A stretch of DNA of 64,000 nt from Lyophyllum atratum (GCA_014905825.1 JACGCN010000008.1:992001-1056000); one strand, 5' to 3'. Shown: positions 34,968 to 46,888, counted from the first letter of the stretch. The notes: generated by a model not told the origin, from the letters alone. A program made the numbers and translations.

Positions 34968-36813
34968 ATGTCAAATATACCTGCAAGTATCACTCGTCTA
35001 TTTTTTAAACGTCACTGGTGGAGAACTGACCTGCCTTGTTCCATTGCAGCTTCGTCGCACAACTCGCATAGCGCGGAATGCAACAAAAGATAACGAAAAT
35101 GCAAACGCACGCCCTTCGCGAGTGTTGACGCGTGCCAAGGCACTCGCGACCGGTGCCACCGATGCACCCACCCTTCGCACCACTGCGGCTGCACTCGCCG
35201 CCAAGCCTAAACCCGACGATAACACAACCGAAAAGCCCGCTGGAAAGAGAAAACGGGAGGTCCTGGTGGAGGTCACTGGTGTGTCGAATAACAATCGGAA
35301 AACGAAGGATGGTGGGAAGGGCAAGGGCAAGGAGGACGGGGCTGAGGAGGAGCCAGTTAAGCCAAGGATATTTGGCAAGGCCACCCGCGAGTCGCTTCGT
35401 ACTGTCTCCGGACCTACAGCACACCGGTCGACGAGGAGTACCAGCGTCAGCACCACCACCAGCCAGGCCACCGAAGTTAAGCGGGAGCTTGATTCGTCGT
35501 CTACGGTCAAACCTCCCCGCCCTGCGGTGTTTACCCGTAAACCATCTCTCAAAGTTATTGATGAAGCGGAAGCTGTCAGGGCCACCAAGAGACGCCACAC
35601 CGAGGACGCGACACCCGCAAAAGTCGAGGACGAGTCCCAGGCTGAGGCCGATAAAATTGCGGCTGAGCTCGTAGATCTTGACGAGGTGGACGCCCCAGCA
35701 GAAGAAGCGCAGCTATGGGATGACCTAGATGCTGATGATTGGGACGACCCAGCTATGGTCAGCGAATACGTCGTCGAGGTGTGCATATACCTAAAGCAAA
35801 TCGAAGTACGTATTACCCGCGCTCCTTTATTTGACCTAATCCTAATTGACGCGTCCTTTTGTAGTTGCAAACCTGCCCCAATCCCGACTACATGGCCAAC
35901 CACCCGGAGCTCGATTGGGAGAAACGCGGCATCCTCGTCGATTGGATCCTCCAAGTGCACGCCCGGTTCAACCTGCTACAGGAGACCCTCTTCCTCTTCA
36001 CCAACATTCTCGACCGCTTCCTCTCTGCACGCCCCATCTCGCTCGCAAAACTCCAGCTCGTCGGCATTACCGCGTTCTTCATCGCTGCCAAGTACGAGGA
36101 GACATACGCGCCGTCGGTCGCGGAGATCGCGTACCTCGCGGATGGGCAGTACACCGTCGAGGAGATCCTCAAGGCTGAACGTTATCTCCTCAAGACGCTC
36201 GACTGGGATTTGCGTTACCCCGGGCCCATGGGGTGGCTCCGTCGCGGAAGCAAAGCGGATGACTGTGACACCAAGGCGAGAACGGTCGGGAAGTACTTGA
36301 TGGAGATTGGCTGCTTGGAATGGCGCCTGGTTGGCACCCTCCCTTCCCTGCTTGCCGCCGCTGCCCTGTGGCTGGGAAGGCTTGTGCTAGGCCGGGAAAT
36401 ATGGGTATGTTGATCTTCTTTCTCTGCTACGCAGCGTGATAATGATATATGTTGAATGTGTAGACCCCGAACCTGGAGCACTATATGACGTACACCGAGG
36501 CAGAATTGCTGCCAACAGCGAACATCATGCTCAACTATATCCTGGAGCCCATCCAGCACGAGTCACTGTACAAGAAGTACGCACACAAACGTTATCTCAA
36601 GGTCTGCCATTCTCTTCTGCTCTTCTCTCTTCGCTTCTGACCATTCTCCCGCATCCACAGTGCAGCGCGTTCATGCGCCACTGGGCACGGGAACGGTGGC
36701 CTGAGAGCACCGTCGTCGATTTGGAGCGCGATTTGCCCTCGCTTAAGGAGGACATTCGCCTCGAATTTGAGGCCAAGGCAGCTGAGGCTGAGGCCGCCGA
36801 CAGCAGCTGCTGA
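34968..36813 (+). CDS. B-type mitotic cyclin (Cdc13/Clb type), copy 2
   Basis: Paralogue of the cyclin at 1824. Exons 34968-34982 (MSNIP), 35050-35805, 35865-36404, 36464-36601 and 36661-36813. Exons 3 and 4 are exactly as long as in copy 1, and all intron positions agree. The first intron begins GCAAGT rather than GT; with that donor the frame and the paralogue match (MSNIP|LRRTTR versus MSSNLP|TRRVTR). The N-terminal half is basic, with a D-box-like KREVLVEVTG. The cyclin box starts KRGILVDWILQVH, with Lys in place of the Met seen in copy 1, and continues FFIAAKYEETYAPSV. The C-terminal fold ends with YAHKRYL and an Ala/Glu-rich tail. The promoter has three ACGCGT boxes. Confidence 0.9.
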
Positions 36814-37642
36814 TATGTTTATACTATGCCGAACAAATACCCACACGGCGTTTCGGACTCAGTGATCCCCCCTGGTTTATGAATAGGGGGGCAATGTAAC
36901 ATGTTCCATGCGAACGATGTACTATGTAATTGCATATTTAATGATTATCGCTACTTATTGAGGCCATGCCCACCACTGGCGAACTCGCGCGAGTGAGGGG
37001 AGGAGGGTCAAGCCCTGTCAAGCCAAGGTTGTGTCTAAATACTCGAGTATAAACACACTTAGGGGAGAGGTGGTTTTTGACGCGTCATTTGTAAGGATGA
37101 TAAAAAATTGGGGCGAGGTACGCGTCGTTTCGGTGCCTGTGCACAGACCCCTCGATGTTTAATTTTGAGCAGTCAGCTGAGCGCATCAACCTCGTGAGCG
37201 TGCGTGGGCTTGGAAACGGGATGCATCACCGGACGCGTTATTTGGCCACTTCCTTGATTCCTAATATCGGCCCGAGATCCGTAAACTTCTCGTCCACTTA
37301 GATTTTCAACCACCCTACGCAAACCCTACCCCTTCGACGACCAGACTGCGGCCAATGCTCCAGAGATACCTACCCTCGATGCGACTACCGCTTATTCTTC
37401 AATCTCTATCTATTATAATACCAGGCATGCCTGGCACCCCTGGATAACGCTTCAAAAATAAAGCAGTGATATTCAAATTTCCCCGGCATTCTGACACGCC
37501 CTCGTGGACACCGTTTTATGACGGCAAAGACTTCCACATGGCCTATGGACATAGGCACCCGCATATCTAGTACGTTATAAAGCTCGCACCATGGAAACAC
37601 TGGGGCCCTAGAGTGCACCTTACCTTGCAAGTATCCTGCGTG
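36814..37642. other. Intergenic region with three ACGCGT sites
   Basis: 829 bp between cyclin 2 and the serine hydrolase gene, both on the + strand. Besides the ACGCGT sites listed separately, no gene or repeat is visible. Confidence 0.5.
37080..37238. promoter_or_regulatory. Three dispersed ACGCGT sites
   Basis: ACGCGT at 37080-37085, 37120-37125 and 37233-37238, about 400-560 bp upstream of the serine hydrolase start and 270-420 bp past the cyclin 2 stop. Motif occurrence only; the target gene is unclear. Confidence 0.4.
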
Positions 37643-39428
37643 ATGTTCGTGCTATCCGCATCCGCCCCGCTTCTCACGCTCCTCTTGGCCTTGCCAGCGG
37701 CCAGCACACATACGCACCACAAGACAGGTTTAACGCTCGTCTACGGCACGCCCGAGTCTGTCGGCCTCCTCGCCGCACCCCTGCAGGAGCTCGAGCGTAA
37801 TGTATCGGGCTACCTGCAGCCAAAGAACTATGGCTCCCCGAGCTACAACGCGGTGCATCCCCTGTATCCCGGCGCTACCGTCATGTGAGTTTTTGGTCTT
37901 ATGCGAGCGTCCGAGTGGAAGACCTCATGAGTCGGGCATGCGATAGGGTTGGACACCAGAACACGATCGTGTCGAGTTTCGCGGTGGGACAGTCGTACAA
38001 GTACGCTGATGTGAATGGGACGCAGCTCCCGCTGCAGAAGCAGATTGAGGCGGAGAAGGATACGATATATGACAGTGGGTCTTGGGTCTGTTCGCGAGCT
38101 ATTGTGTTGTGTTGCTGACTCTTGTCTTTTGTAGTGGCTTCCCTGACGAAGATGTTCACGAGCATCGCAGCAATGCAGCAGCTCGATGCGGGCGGGATTG
38201 CGCTGAACGCTACCGTCGCGACATACCTGCCTGACTTTGCTGGTACGTTTTCTTGTTTTTAGCATTTTTCTTTATGCTCATCCCTTCTGCTGGGGCCTTA
38301 CAGTCAATGGCAAGGCGAATGTGACTATACTGCAACTGCTGACGCATACAAGTGGGTTCGCCCCGGACCCTGTGCCTGGGCTCTGGATCGGGTGCGTGCT
38401 TTCTGTTATACCGCATCTCTTCATGTAGTCTGACGATAGTGGTCGGGCGCCTTAAGGTGGGCGACATATGCGGAGCGCAAGCAAGCCGTCATCGAGTCGC
38501 CACTCGTCAACGTCCCTGGGATGAAATACGTCTACTCTGACCTTAGTGCGCTTTCCTTTCTCCTACCCCACTTGCTCGCTCCGTTAACCACTGCTGCACA
38601 GACCTCATGACCATGCAGTTCGTGCTGGAGAAAGTCACGTCTCTCCCGCTTGACACCCTCATTCATGAGCGCTTCACGGGCCCGCTGGGCATGAAGAACA
38701 CGTTCTACAACCGGGGCAATATGGACCTGCCCCAACAGCTTTTGCATCGGGTTGCGGTGACGGAATTCCAAACTGATGTGCTGGGGCCGACCGAGCCGCA
38801 GAGGGCGCAGCCCATTTGGGGCACGGTGAGTATCTTCATGCTCGTGGTTGGTGGGAGGACGCTGAACGCAAGTTGGTGCATGACAGGTCCATGATGAGAA
38901 CGCGTGGAGTCTGAACGGTGTTGCGGGACATGCAGGAATGTTCTCCACTGCTGGGGATTTGGCTATATTCTGCCAGGTGGGTCCTCCTCGCGTTTCCAGT
39001 TTAACGTATGTTCTGATACAAGGGTGTTTATTTGCTATTTTAGATGATTCTGAATAACGGGACATATAACGGCGTTCGCATCCTGCAGCCGTCGACGGTA
39101 GACCTGATCTTCCACGATTATAATGCACGATTCCCTGGGAATTCGCATGGCCTTGGGTTCGAGCTGAACCAGTACTACTGGGCCGGCCCGATGCAGAGCC
39201 TCCAGACGGCCGGACATACGGGGTACACAGGAACCACAATGGCGATTGATCGACGTGAGTCCTCTGCTGTGGTGTGCCTGATCGTCAACTGATTTGAGTG
39301 CAGCGAGCAATACCTTCTTCTTGTTCCTGTCGAACCGCGTGCATCCGAGCAGGAACTGGTCGAATGTGAACATTGTGAGGGAGATGGTGGGCTATTACGT
39401 CGCATTGGCATTGGGGAGGCAAGTGTAG
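37643..39428 (+). CDS. Secreted beta-lactamase/serine hydrolase family protein
   Basis: Member of the beta-lactamase class C/penicillin-binding-protein-like hydrolases (PF00144 type). Starts at the ATG at 37643; MFVLSASAPLLTLLLALPAA is a signal peptide. The three active-site motifs appear after splicing: MASLTKMFTS (S-x-x-K), YVYSDLN (Y-x-D/N) and AGHTGYTGT (H-T-G in place of K-T-G). Other family marks are LLTHTSGF, PLGMKNTFYN and GVAGHAGMFSTAGDLAIFCQ. About seven introns. The stop is TAG at 39426. In fungi such enzymes act as esterases or amidases on unknown substrates, some in secondary metabolism, rather than as antibiotic resistance enzymes. The substrate is not predictable here. Confidence 0.88.
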
Positions 39429-39895
39429 GGAAACAAGGTACCATGTCATGTTGTACCGGGGGTCGATAAAGATGTCAGAAATGTGTCTTTTAGTTGCCTT
39501 ACCCCAGTAAAAAAGTTTTCCATTTCACATGAGTGAATGCGCAGTGGAATGCTGACGTCGATGAAAGTGCATGTGAATGCATCGCAGTGGAGGAGTGGCG
39601 ACACGGGTGCGCTTCCAGATTGGGCGCCCCAAACATTACTGCTCCACGTGATCTTGGCGCGCCCCACGGTCGCTCAGGACGCTGGGCGCTTGCAGCTGGC
39701 CTTGCCGACACCGGGGATGACGACGGCTATGGGGACAAACCGGACGTCTAGAAGGCACGATGCAGACCCAGAACGTGTGCGAAAGATGAACTGGGGCGGG
39801 GACGGGTGAACTGATGGCCAAGACGGCCCCAGTGCACCAACCCCAAAGAAATGCTCCTTTGAAAATTATTATAAAAGGCTCGGGTAAACAATCTG
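39429..39895. other. Intergenic region with TATA box of desaturase gene
   Basis: 467 bp. TATAAAAG at 39870-39877 lies only 26 bp before the first possible ATG of the desaturase gene, which suggests that a later ATG may be the real start. No other element recognised. Confidence 0.5.
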
Positions 39896-41633
39896 ATGCA
39901 GCCGTCTCCCCCTCCCATGTCGTCCGTCTACCCTCGCAAGACCTCCCCTCCACCCATGGACAAGAAGGCCAAGGACGGTGACGCTGTCCCCAGCGACATC
40001 GACATCCCCGATAACTATGTCGCCCACACCCTCAAGACCCAGAAGGCTCTCCCGCCTCCCACTTGGGCGAATTGGTACAACGAGCTCAACTGGCTCAGCT
40101 CCTCCATCCTCATCCTGACGCCTATAATTGGCGGGGTTGGTGCCTACTACACCAAGCTGCGCTGGGAGACCTGCTTGTTTTCCATCTTCTACTACTATAT
40201 AACGGGTCTCGGTATGTCCCTTTCTCTCGCCCGGGTTATGTCCGCAAGTTGTTTATGGAGCGACGTGTCTTTCAGGTATCACAGCAGGGTATCACCGTCT
40301 CTGGGCCCACCGTTCGTACAACGCGTCAAAGCCGCTGCAGTACATGTTGGCTACTGCAGGTGCAGGTGCCGTAGAAGGCTCAATCAAGTGGTGGTCGAGA
40401 GGACACCGCGCGCACCACAGATACACGGACACCGATCTCGACCCGTACAACGCGCACAAGGGCTTACTCTACAGCCACATCGGATGGATGATGCTCAAGC
40501 CTCGGCGGAGACCTGGCGTTGCGGATATCAGCGACCTGAGCAAGAACGAGGTCGTTCGGTGGCAGCACCGTCACTATATCGCCCTCATCTTTTTGATGGG
40601 CTTCTTCGTGCCGACCGTCATTCCTTGGTTGTTGTGGGGCGACGCGAAGGGTGGATATGTGTATGCGGGTGTGCTAAGGTTGTGCTTCGTGCATCATGTG
40701 AGTACTTTTCACCTTGGTTCTGATGATGTGTACTGACAGAGAGCGAAAAGTCTACGTTCTGCGTGAACTCTCTCGCCCACTGGCTTGGAGACACGCCTTT
40801 CGATGACAAGCACTCACCACGCGACCATCTTATCACCGCGCTGGTCACTATCGGAGAGGGTTACCACAACTTCCACCACCAGTTCCCCATGGATTACCGT
40901 AACGCCATCAAGTGGTACCAGTACGACCCGACCAAGTGGTTCATCTGGGTGATGCAACAAGTCGGACTCGCCAGCCATCTCAAGGTAAGGGTCTCCACCG
41001 ATGCGCTTTCCGCATTTATTGAACCTCGTTAGGTGTTCCCCGACAACGAAGTGCGCAAGGGACAGCTGACCATGCAACTCAAGAAGCTCCGCGAGACTCA
41101 AGAGACGCTGGCATGGCCGAGTGACAGCAATGACCTCCCCATCATCAGCTGGGACTCATGTGCGTACTTTTCATCACCAATACATCAATAATGTGTGTAC
41201 TAACTTACCCTGCGTGCTCTTCCAGTCCAAGAACAGGCCCAGAAACGTCCGCTTGTCCTCATATCTGGCTTCATTCACGACATGACAAATTTCATCGACG
41301 AGCACCCCGGCGGCCCGCATCTCCTTATCAAGATGATCGGCAAGGACGCGACGACAGCCTTCTTCGGTGGTGTTTACGACCACTCGAATGCCGCGCACAA
41401 CGTTAGTGGTCTTCCATTCACGCGTACTGGTGGTAAACTCAAACTGACGCGCATATACTTTTCAGTTGCTCGCCATGAAGCGCGTCGGAGTTCTCAACGG
41501 TGGACATCCGCACGGACTGGAGGACAAGTCGATCCCACCAAGTCAGCGCCTCAAGATCGCACGGTACAACGAGCTGAGCTCGCCGTACGGCAGCAGCACT
41601 GCGTACTCGGACGGCGAAGGCATGCTGTACTAG
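39896..41633 (+). CDS. OLE1: Delta-9 fatty acid desaturase with cytochrome b5 domain (OLE1 type)
   Basis: Membrane di-iron acyl-CoA desaturase of the ER that makes palmitoleic and oleic acids. Three histidine boxes are present: HRLWAH, HRAHH and HNFHH. Hydrophobic helices flank them ([37 protein letters not shown]). The C-terminal cytochrome b5 domain has the heme-binding HPGG in [12 protein letters not shown], and the second heme histidine in DHSNAAHN. Introns lie near 40,212, 40,700, 40,985, 41,160 and 41,405. Start options are ATGs at 39896, 39917 and 39956; a TATA box at 39870 makes 39917 or 39956 plausible, and the N-terminus is poorly conserved. The stop is TAG at 41631. Frame intact. 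Confidence 0.94.
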
Positions 41634-42184
41634 GTTCTGCCACTTGACGCTTATTTCCTGTGTTCCCCGTCTACATCTACCCAGTAACCCATGCACGCCC
41701 GCGCTATACTCTTACTCTCTGCATTCCCGCTTAGTTTCTTCCCCCCTCTCCCTGCTTTTTTTTGATACATCGCATTACATATACTTCGCATGATGACTTG
41801 ACAATGATACATTTAGACAGAGATGGAGCTCTAAGGAGGTGGGAGCGGGAGGTTGGTTACTTTGGGGACTACGATAGGTAGTTCGGTAGTTACTGGTCTT
41901 CGGATGTAATGAAGGACTCGGAATGAATTGACGAAACGATTATAACTCCAAACTTTCATGGTGGAGAAGGCTTGCTTAGGTAGAAGCCATGTAGTCGATG
42001 CAGAGATTCTATTTGCTACTGGGGGTGGTACTCTATTCTAATTTTCATGCTCCCCCGCATACAACGATGTAGTGTGACGATGCAGAATTGAAGATACAGG
42101 TAGGATGTCCACATCGTTACGAGCGCACTAGCCTTTCAGTGGGTGCAGATGCAAACTGTGTCTTGACGAGCCAAACATAATCAG
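41634..42184. other. Convergent intergenic region
   Basis: 551 bp between the 3' ends of the desaturase gene (+) and an uncharacterised gene (-). Contains a poly-T run at about 41,757. Nothing coding is visible. Confidence 0.5.
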
Positions 42185-43068
42185 TCACCGTCGTCGAAAA
42201 TCGTCCTCTCGTGAGTAGGAAGCACGTACGATCGTCGCAGCAGTGGCAGCAGCCGCCATCGACTGGACCAGTGAAGCCGACACACGATATACGCACACGT
42301 CATCCACAATTGGGGTCACGCCCGTGATGATTTCCAGCTGGCGCTTGACCTGGTCGAAGGATAGAAACGGATCGTCTGGGTAGCACGCAAGAAGCGCGGT
42401 TCGATAACCGTTGTACATTGCCTCAGGAGCATCTGAATCGGCGGTCGCAAGAAAAGTTCCCAGTGCTTTCAAGAAATGACGATCTGAGATGCAGTCCGGG
42501 AGTTCCGACGGCGCGTCGCGTAGGCGTTCGATGACTTTCTTTTGTATGTTAATCTGGTCTAGTGTGCGATTCTTCAACCCTTCAATGAAAGCAGCAGTGG
42601 TACGTAGATCATGAGTCGCAGCACCAAGGCCAGGAGGAGGATCTTCCACTGTAACAGGCTCTAGAGGTGCATTGTGATCAATTTCTGGTCGGTAAGTTGT
42701 AGGCAGATCGTGGTCCGAAGGCAGTGGGTTATTCTGCTTCAACACGGGTTGATCGTCACGAAACGTCGTAGCATTGTCATTTGTCATGGTGGCAGCTAAT
42801 GTAAATTTATGGCAACTGTCCTGTGTATACGATTTAACGAGGCCAGAAAGAACACTGATAGATCTAGTGTCATACTCACGAGATGGTCGACATCCGAAGC
42901 AGTCTCCTCACGTCGCCGTCGTATCCTTCGTTCGTGCACTCCTAGATCATCTTCTTCCGGTGTCAAAGTTCGTTTCCGGATGGCGATAAAGGCGGCGAGA
43001 GAATCGTTCTGTACAGCTTGCTCTTCTTGACGACGAAGCGCACGGGCGACAGTTTCGAGTGGTGGCAT
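42185..43068 (-). CDS. Uncharacterised protein, two exons
   Basis: I do not recognise this gene. Exon 1 starts MPPLETVARALRRQEEQ at 43068 and includes a charged stretch ERRIRRRREE. It ends at DVDHL before a GTGAGT donor near 42,880. The acceptor at ACACAG near 42,825 keeps the frame and leads into SCHKFTLAATMTNDNATT. Exon 2 continues with ERLRDAPSELPDCISDRHFL, a mostly helical-looking segment, and ends SREDDFRRR with TGA at 42187-42185. About 275 residues. No signal peptide or membrane helix. The two exons fit in frame and have coding-like composition, so the gene is probably real, but no function is suggested. Confidence 0.55.
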
Positions 43069-43705
43069 GATAGGGAAGAAACTGAGAAATGGACGATGTT
43101 GAGCGTGATTTACAAGTAATGATAATTCGAGTCCATGACTGTGAGTTATTGAATGAGCAGTGCACTGACAAGGGGGCGATCTGCCACGCATCAGAAACGC
43201 ACGGCAAATGCCGGTTCAACAGACTTGCGCCTCTTCATGAAATTTCTGCCACCCTTGAAGTTGTTGTCTAGTACGTCTTCAGTTGGAACAGGGCTTGACC
43301 CTTTTCTCATTCACGCTGTGCCGCCTGGCATGGACCTATGTGCCTCTAAGTTGGCGCGCGCGCTTGATCACCTCTACCTTGCTTCGCCAACACTGGATCC
43401 AAGCTCAAAGGGTCCATACTTTAGCGCCAACGCCGCATGCCAGTGTCTCTTTGCGCCTCTCGAGACGCGTATGCTGCCTCTCAGGATACTCTGAAGGTGG
43501 ATACGCGAGGCAGTCATGATGTATTGCAAGATAAGTAGTAGAGTACATTGCGATAATGAGAGCAAGATGAGAGCAAGACGATAGCAAGACGAAAGTATTG
43601 AACCGGAATGTGAAGTGGCGTGAGGATGGATCGATACATGTAGATGTGTGGATATTGTGATCGTGGTATGAATAGCGTGCCAGGGAATTTGGAGGATCGT
43701 GAAAA
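43069..43705. other. Intergenic region
   Basis: 637 bp between two minus-strand genes. Open frames are short and overlapping; the region should include the promoter of the 42185-43068 gene. Confidence 0.45.
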
Positions 43706-45174
43706 TCAGGCAGGGGCCTGAGATTGAAAACGGGCGAGCTTCTCGAGCAAGATGCGCTCTCGCTCTGCTGCTACCTGCCTGTCTCGCTCCGCTGCCTCCT
43801 TCAACTTCTCCACCGCATCCTCCGCTGCCTCCTTGAACTTCTCCACCGCATCCTCCGCATCCTCCTTGAACTTACGTTCCATCGCAGTTGCCCTCTCCGC
43901 ATCCTCCTTCAACTTACGCTCCATCTCAGTTGCCCGCTCCGCATGCTTTAGCTTCTCAGCAGCTTCCTTGCCCAATGCCTGCCGTCTCTCTTCAAGCTAC
44001 CAAAGACGACATCAGCAAAGAAATTCCACTCCGAAGCACCATCTGAACTCACCTCCGTCTCAAATGTTGCCAGATCTTTCTCCCACTCCTTTCTAAGTAT
44101 TTTTGCCTTAGCATCCGGAAGCGGCGTATACACCCTCAGCCACTTCCACGTCCCATTCTTCCCCCCCTTCTGCTGACCAGTCAACCTCGCCCTCAAGCTC
44201 CTATAAACATGGTACGGCAACAGCGCTCGCGACGCGCTCACTTTCACATCTATCAACTCCATCTCCACCCCGGCACGTGCCTCGACCGCATTCATCATCA
44301 TCCCGCAGAACCAGTAGCAGTTTGTGCTGAACAGCTTGTACGTGGTAGCGCTGGTGTGGACTGTCTGTGCGAGGACGGCGAGCTCGTGCAAGAGGAGCGG
44401 GGGATCGAGGGAGGAGAGCGAGAGGGTACCGATGACGATGTCGTAGGGCGTCTGCGTCGGTTTGGCGTGCCCGGAGACGGTGTCGCGCGCGTCGCCCTGC
44501 CGGGAGAGCGAGTCGAGGGAGGCGATGTTGCTGGATGAGGAGGATGAGGTGAAAGGGGATGAGGTCGAGCTTGAGAGGCGGTGTTTTGTCGTATGCGGCC
44601 GTAAGTCCGCACTCGCAGCGTCGTGGGGTGGTGCGGATGTGCTGGAGTGGGACAGCGGGATGTCGGGCGTAGGGGGCGAGATAGGAATATCATGCTGAGC
44701 TGGTAAGGATAGATCATCCTGTCCCAGACGAGAGGTGCCTGGCACGGGAGCAGTGACGCGCCTGGGGTGCGCGAGTGCCGTATCAGACCTCGACGGCCGG
44801 AAGCTGAGAAGACTAGATGATGGATGTTGATCCTCTAGCTGAGCTGCGATGCCTGCACGTTCAAACGATAGATACTGCGTGAAGCCGTCCAGCGCTTGGA
44901 CCCACGCGACCATGTATTCGTGTTCGGACTTAACGACCTGCTTCACAAGGTCGAGCTGGGTGACGCGCAGGGACTTCGGGAAGCTGGGATCACGCGCCTC
45001 GTAGGCCGTCGTGATGTATTGAGTGTACGTCTCTACGCCCGTCTGGAGCTTTGTATCTAGAAGGTGGAAGGGCGGTGAGGTGGACGACTGAGGTCCGAGT
45101 GAAGAAGACATCCCGAGTGCACGGAGGAGAGGACGGAAGAAGGTGAGGAGACGGGATTTGAGTTTCGACGGCAT
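43706..45174 (-). CDS. Uncharacterised Agaricomycete protein with C-terminal coiled coil
   Basis: Starts MPSKLKSRLLTFFRPLLRAL at 45174. The N-terminal ~130 residues look folded. A Ser/Pro/Thr-rich disordered middle follows (about 44,470-44,800). Then comes a conserved-looking block QTPYDIVIGTLSLSSLDPPL, ending YKLFSTNCYWFCGMMMNA; the TNCYWF-type motif recurs in uncharacterised mushroom proteins that I remember but cannot name. One intron near 44,050-43,995 joins this to a highly charged C-terminal coiled coil made of repeats such as AEDAVEKFKEA and AERATAMERKFK, ending ARFQSQAPA. About 470 residues. No signal peptide or membrane helix. Function unknown; the coiled coil suggests self-association. 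Confidence 0.65.
43752..43935 (-). repeat. Imperfect short repeats encoding coiled coil
   Basis: Inside the 43706-45174 gene. Two 33-nt units encode AEDAVEKFKEA and AEDAVEKLKEA, and two ~40-nt units encode HAERATEMERKLK and DAERATAMERKFK. These are 11- and 13/14-residue periodicities typical of coiled coils. Confidence 0.7.
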
Positions 45175-45559
45175 CTTGAGGAGATTGGGGAGGAGGGGAG
45201 GTAGTGCGTTGGCCTTACAGACGCCTCCTGCCTCAAGGCCAAGGTCAGTTCAACTTGAGTTCAAGATCGATCAGCGATCGAACAAAATTGATGCCGGGCT
45301 TGCCGGGGGCTGTGCTGACGCCTTCCTCCAACGCTGTGTTCTTGAATCTGTAATGATTCTGAGGTTCTAAGGGACGAAAAACTCTCAGCCCGCTGATATT
45401 TGGCACTTTCTCGTCGCAATTCGCGGTACATATAACGCCTTGCTCGTGGTCAATGAGATAACTTGACGGCCATGGTCATTGGTATGGTCACCTGCCACTC
45501 AAATGACCCCATTTTGGGCCCACTAACTATCTATGCCCCAGTTTTGACCAATTCTCATC
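45175..45559. other. Intergenic region
   Basis: 385 bp upstream of the coiled-coil gene (-), presumably its promoter. No element recognised. Confidence 0.45.
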
Positions 45560-46888
45560 GTAACACATGTTCAGATTATCGTTCAATCCATCCATCATCT
45601 GTGCCACATTAGCTTCGACAACTCCATGCTCTCCAACCCCATGCCCAAGGGTCTCGAGATCTCTGCCTCCTGTGCGCGATGTTACTCAGAGAGGATCGTG
45701 AATTTAACCTCGTTCGCCTGACGACAAACCGACGGCCGAGCCCGTAGCTGACGAAGTAAGCCGTTGATTTCAGCCGCACTTACACCCACGGGATGCTGTA
45801 TGCCTCCCTCCTTCGATCCCGAATCTGTGGATGAAGTGTATCGAGGATAGAATCCCCCGCGAGTCATGGATTTCGGTGAGTGCTTCTGTAGCTAGCCCCA
45901 TGTGGTTGCCAATACTCTCGCTGGGCTTGGAACACTCGACGACTCTGACCTGCGGCGACCTGCCGACGCAGTTCCCTTCCTACAGATCATCTCTTCCAGC
46001 GATGCGGATGTACTTAGGTTCAGGTATCTGGTTTTCCGTCGAACTGTTCGAAAGCTATCGTGACTGGGAAACGGCAGTCGATTGTTCACTGGTTTCGAAA
46101 TCACGGCCATCACTGTTCAGGCTCATTCATCTCAACGTCGCACTGCCAACGTTCAGAAAGGTTGATTCTGCGTGAAGTACAGCTTTGTCCCGACTACTGT
46201 AAAGAAGGGCGACTTCTGTTGATTCTTCTATCCCTACAACGCGATGGCATCAGTGCTGCATCCGCTTTGGCGAGCCGCACATCGCTTACTTCAACTACAG
46301 CCAGGACCTGTAGTAAGCGAGGATCAGCATCTTCTGGCCAAACGCTCTCCATAGGTCTGACTTACGAAGTGTCTCCTCCGCAGCATTGGATGGCCTCGTG
46401 CACTGGCTCGTAGAAGACAAGCCGAAAGCTTGGTGGATGAAGGCAAGCTGCACGAATACCACAAGTACAACAGCGCTAATGGATTTGAAATGTTGCATGC
46501 TGGTGTAGGCTACAGGGGTTGTCGCAGGGGTGAAACTGGTTTCTGTCGAACATATTTTCATATTTATAGAAGGATATGGGTGGCACCTCTCACATGGCGT
46601 GCATGCATGGACAGAAGAACACAAGATGACCACGCTTGTCCATTGGCATAGAAGGCTTACTATCCCTTTACCCACGGAGATCGAAGGAATCCTATACTCA
46701 ACAGCATCTAAACGTCATTTACTCTTCCGACAGTCGCGGTCACAAGCTCGACCAGAATTCCTTTGCGTGTTCTTGGTACCGATCTTGTCGCTCCAAACGC
46801 CTTCCTAATAACGCAAGCGACAGTTGGGCTGGGATACAGCCTTACAGTAGATACTAAACCGAATGTATCTTTGACATCGCTTAGAGGT
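45560..46888 (+). pseudogene. Possible decayed or highly split gene
   Basis: Several coding-like segments on the + strand occur in changing frames: EISASCARCYSERIVNLTSF near 45,650, LDDSDLRRPADAVPFLQIIS near 45,930, FGEPHIAYFNYSQDL near 46,270, EGKLHEYHKYNSANGFEMLH near 46,440, and APNAFLITQATVGLGYSLTV ending at a TAA near 46,888. Stops and frame changes separate them, and I could not link them with good GT-AG introns. The whole may be a decaying gene, or an intron-dense gene I failed to model. No known domain was recognised. Confidence 0.3.

Noticed and set aside
34998..35960. 320-codon open frame on the minus strand
   Set aside because: Antisense to the cyclin 2 N-terminal exon; Ser/Ala/Val-rich composition typical of the reverse of a charged coding sequence.
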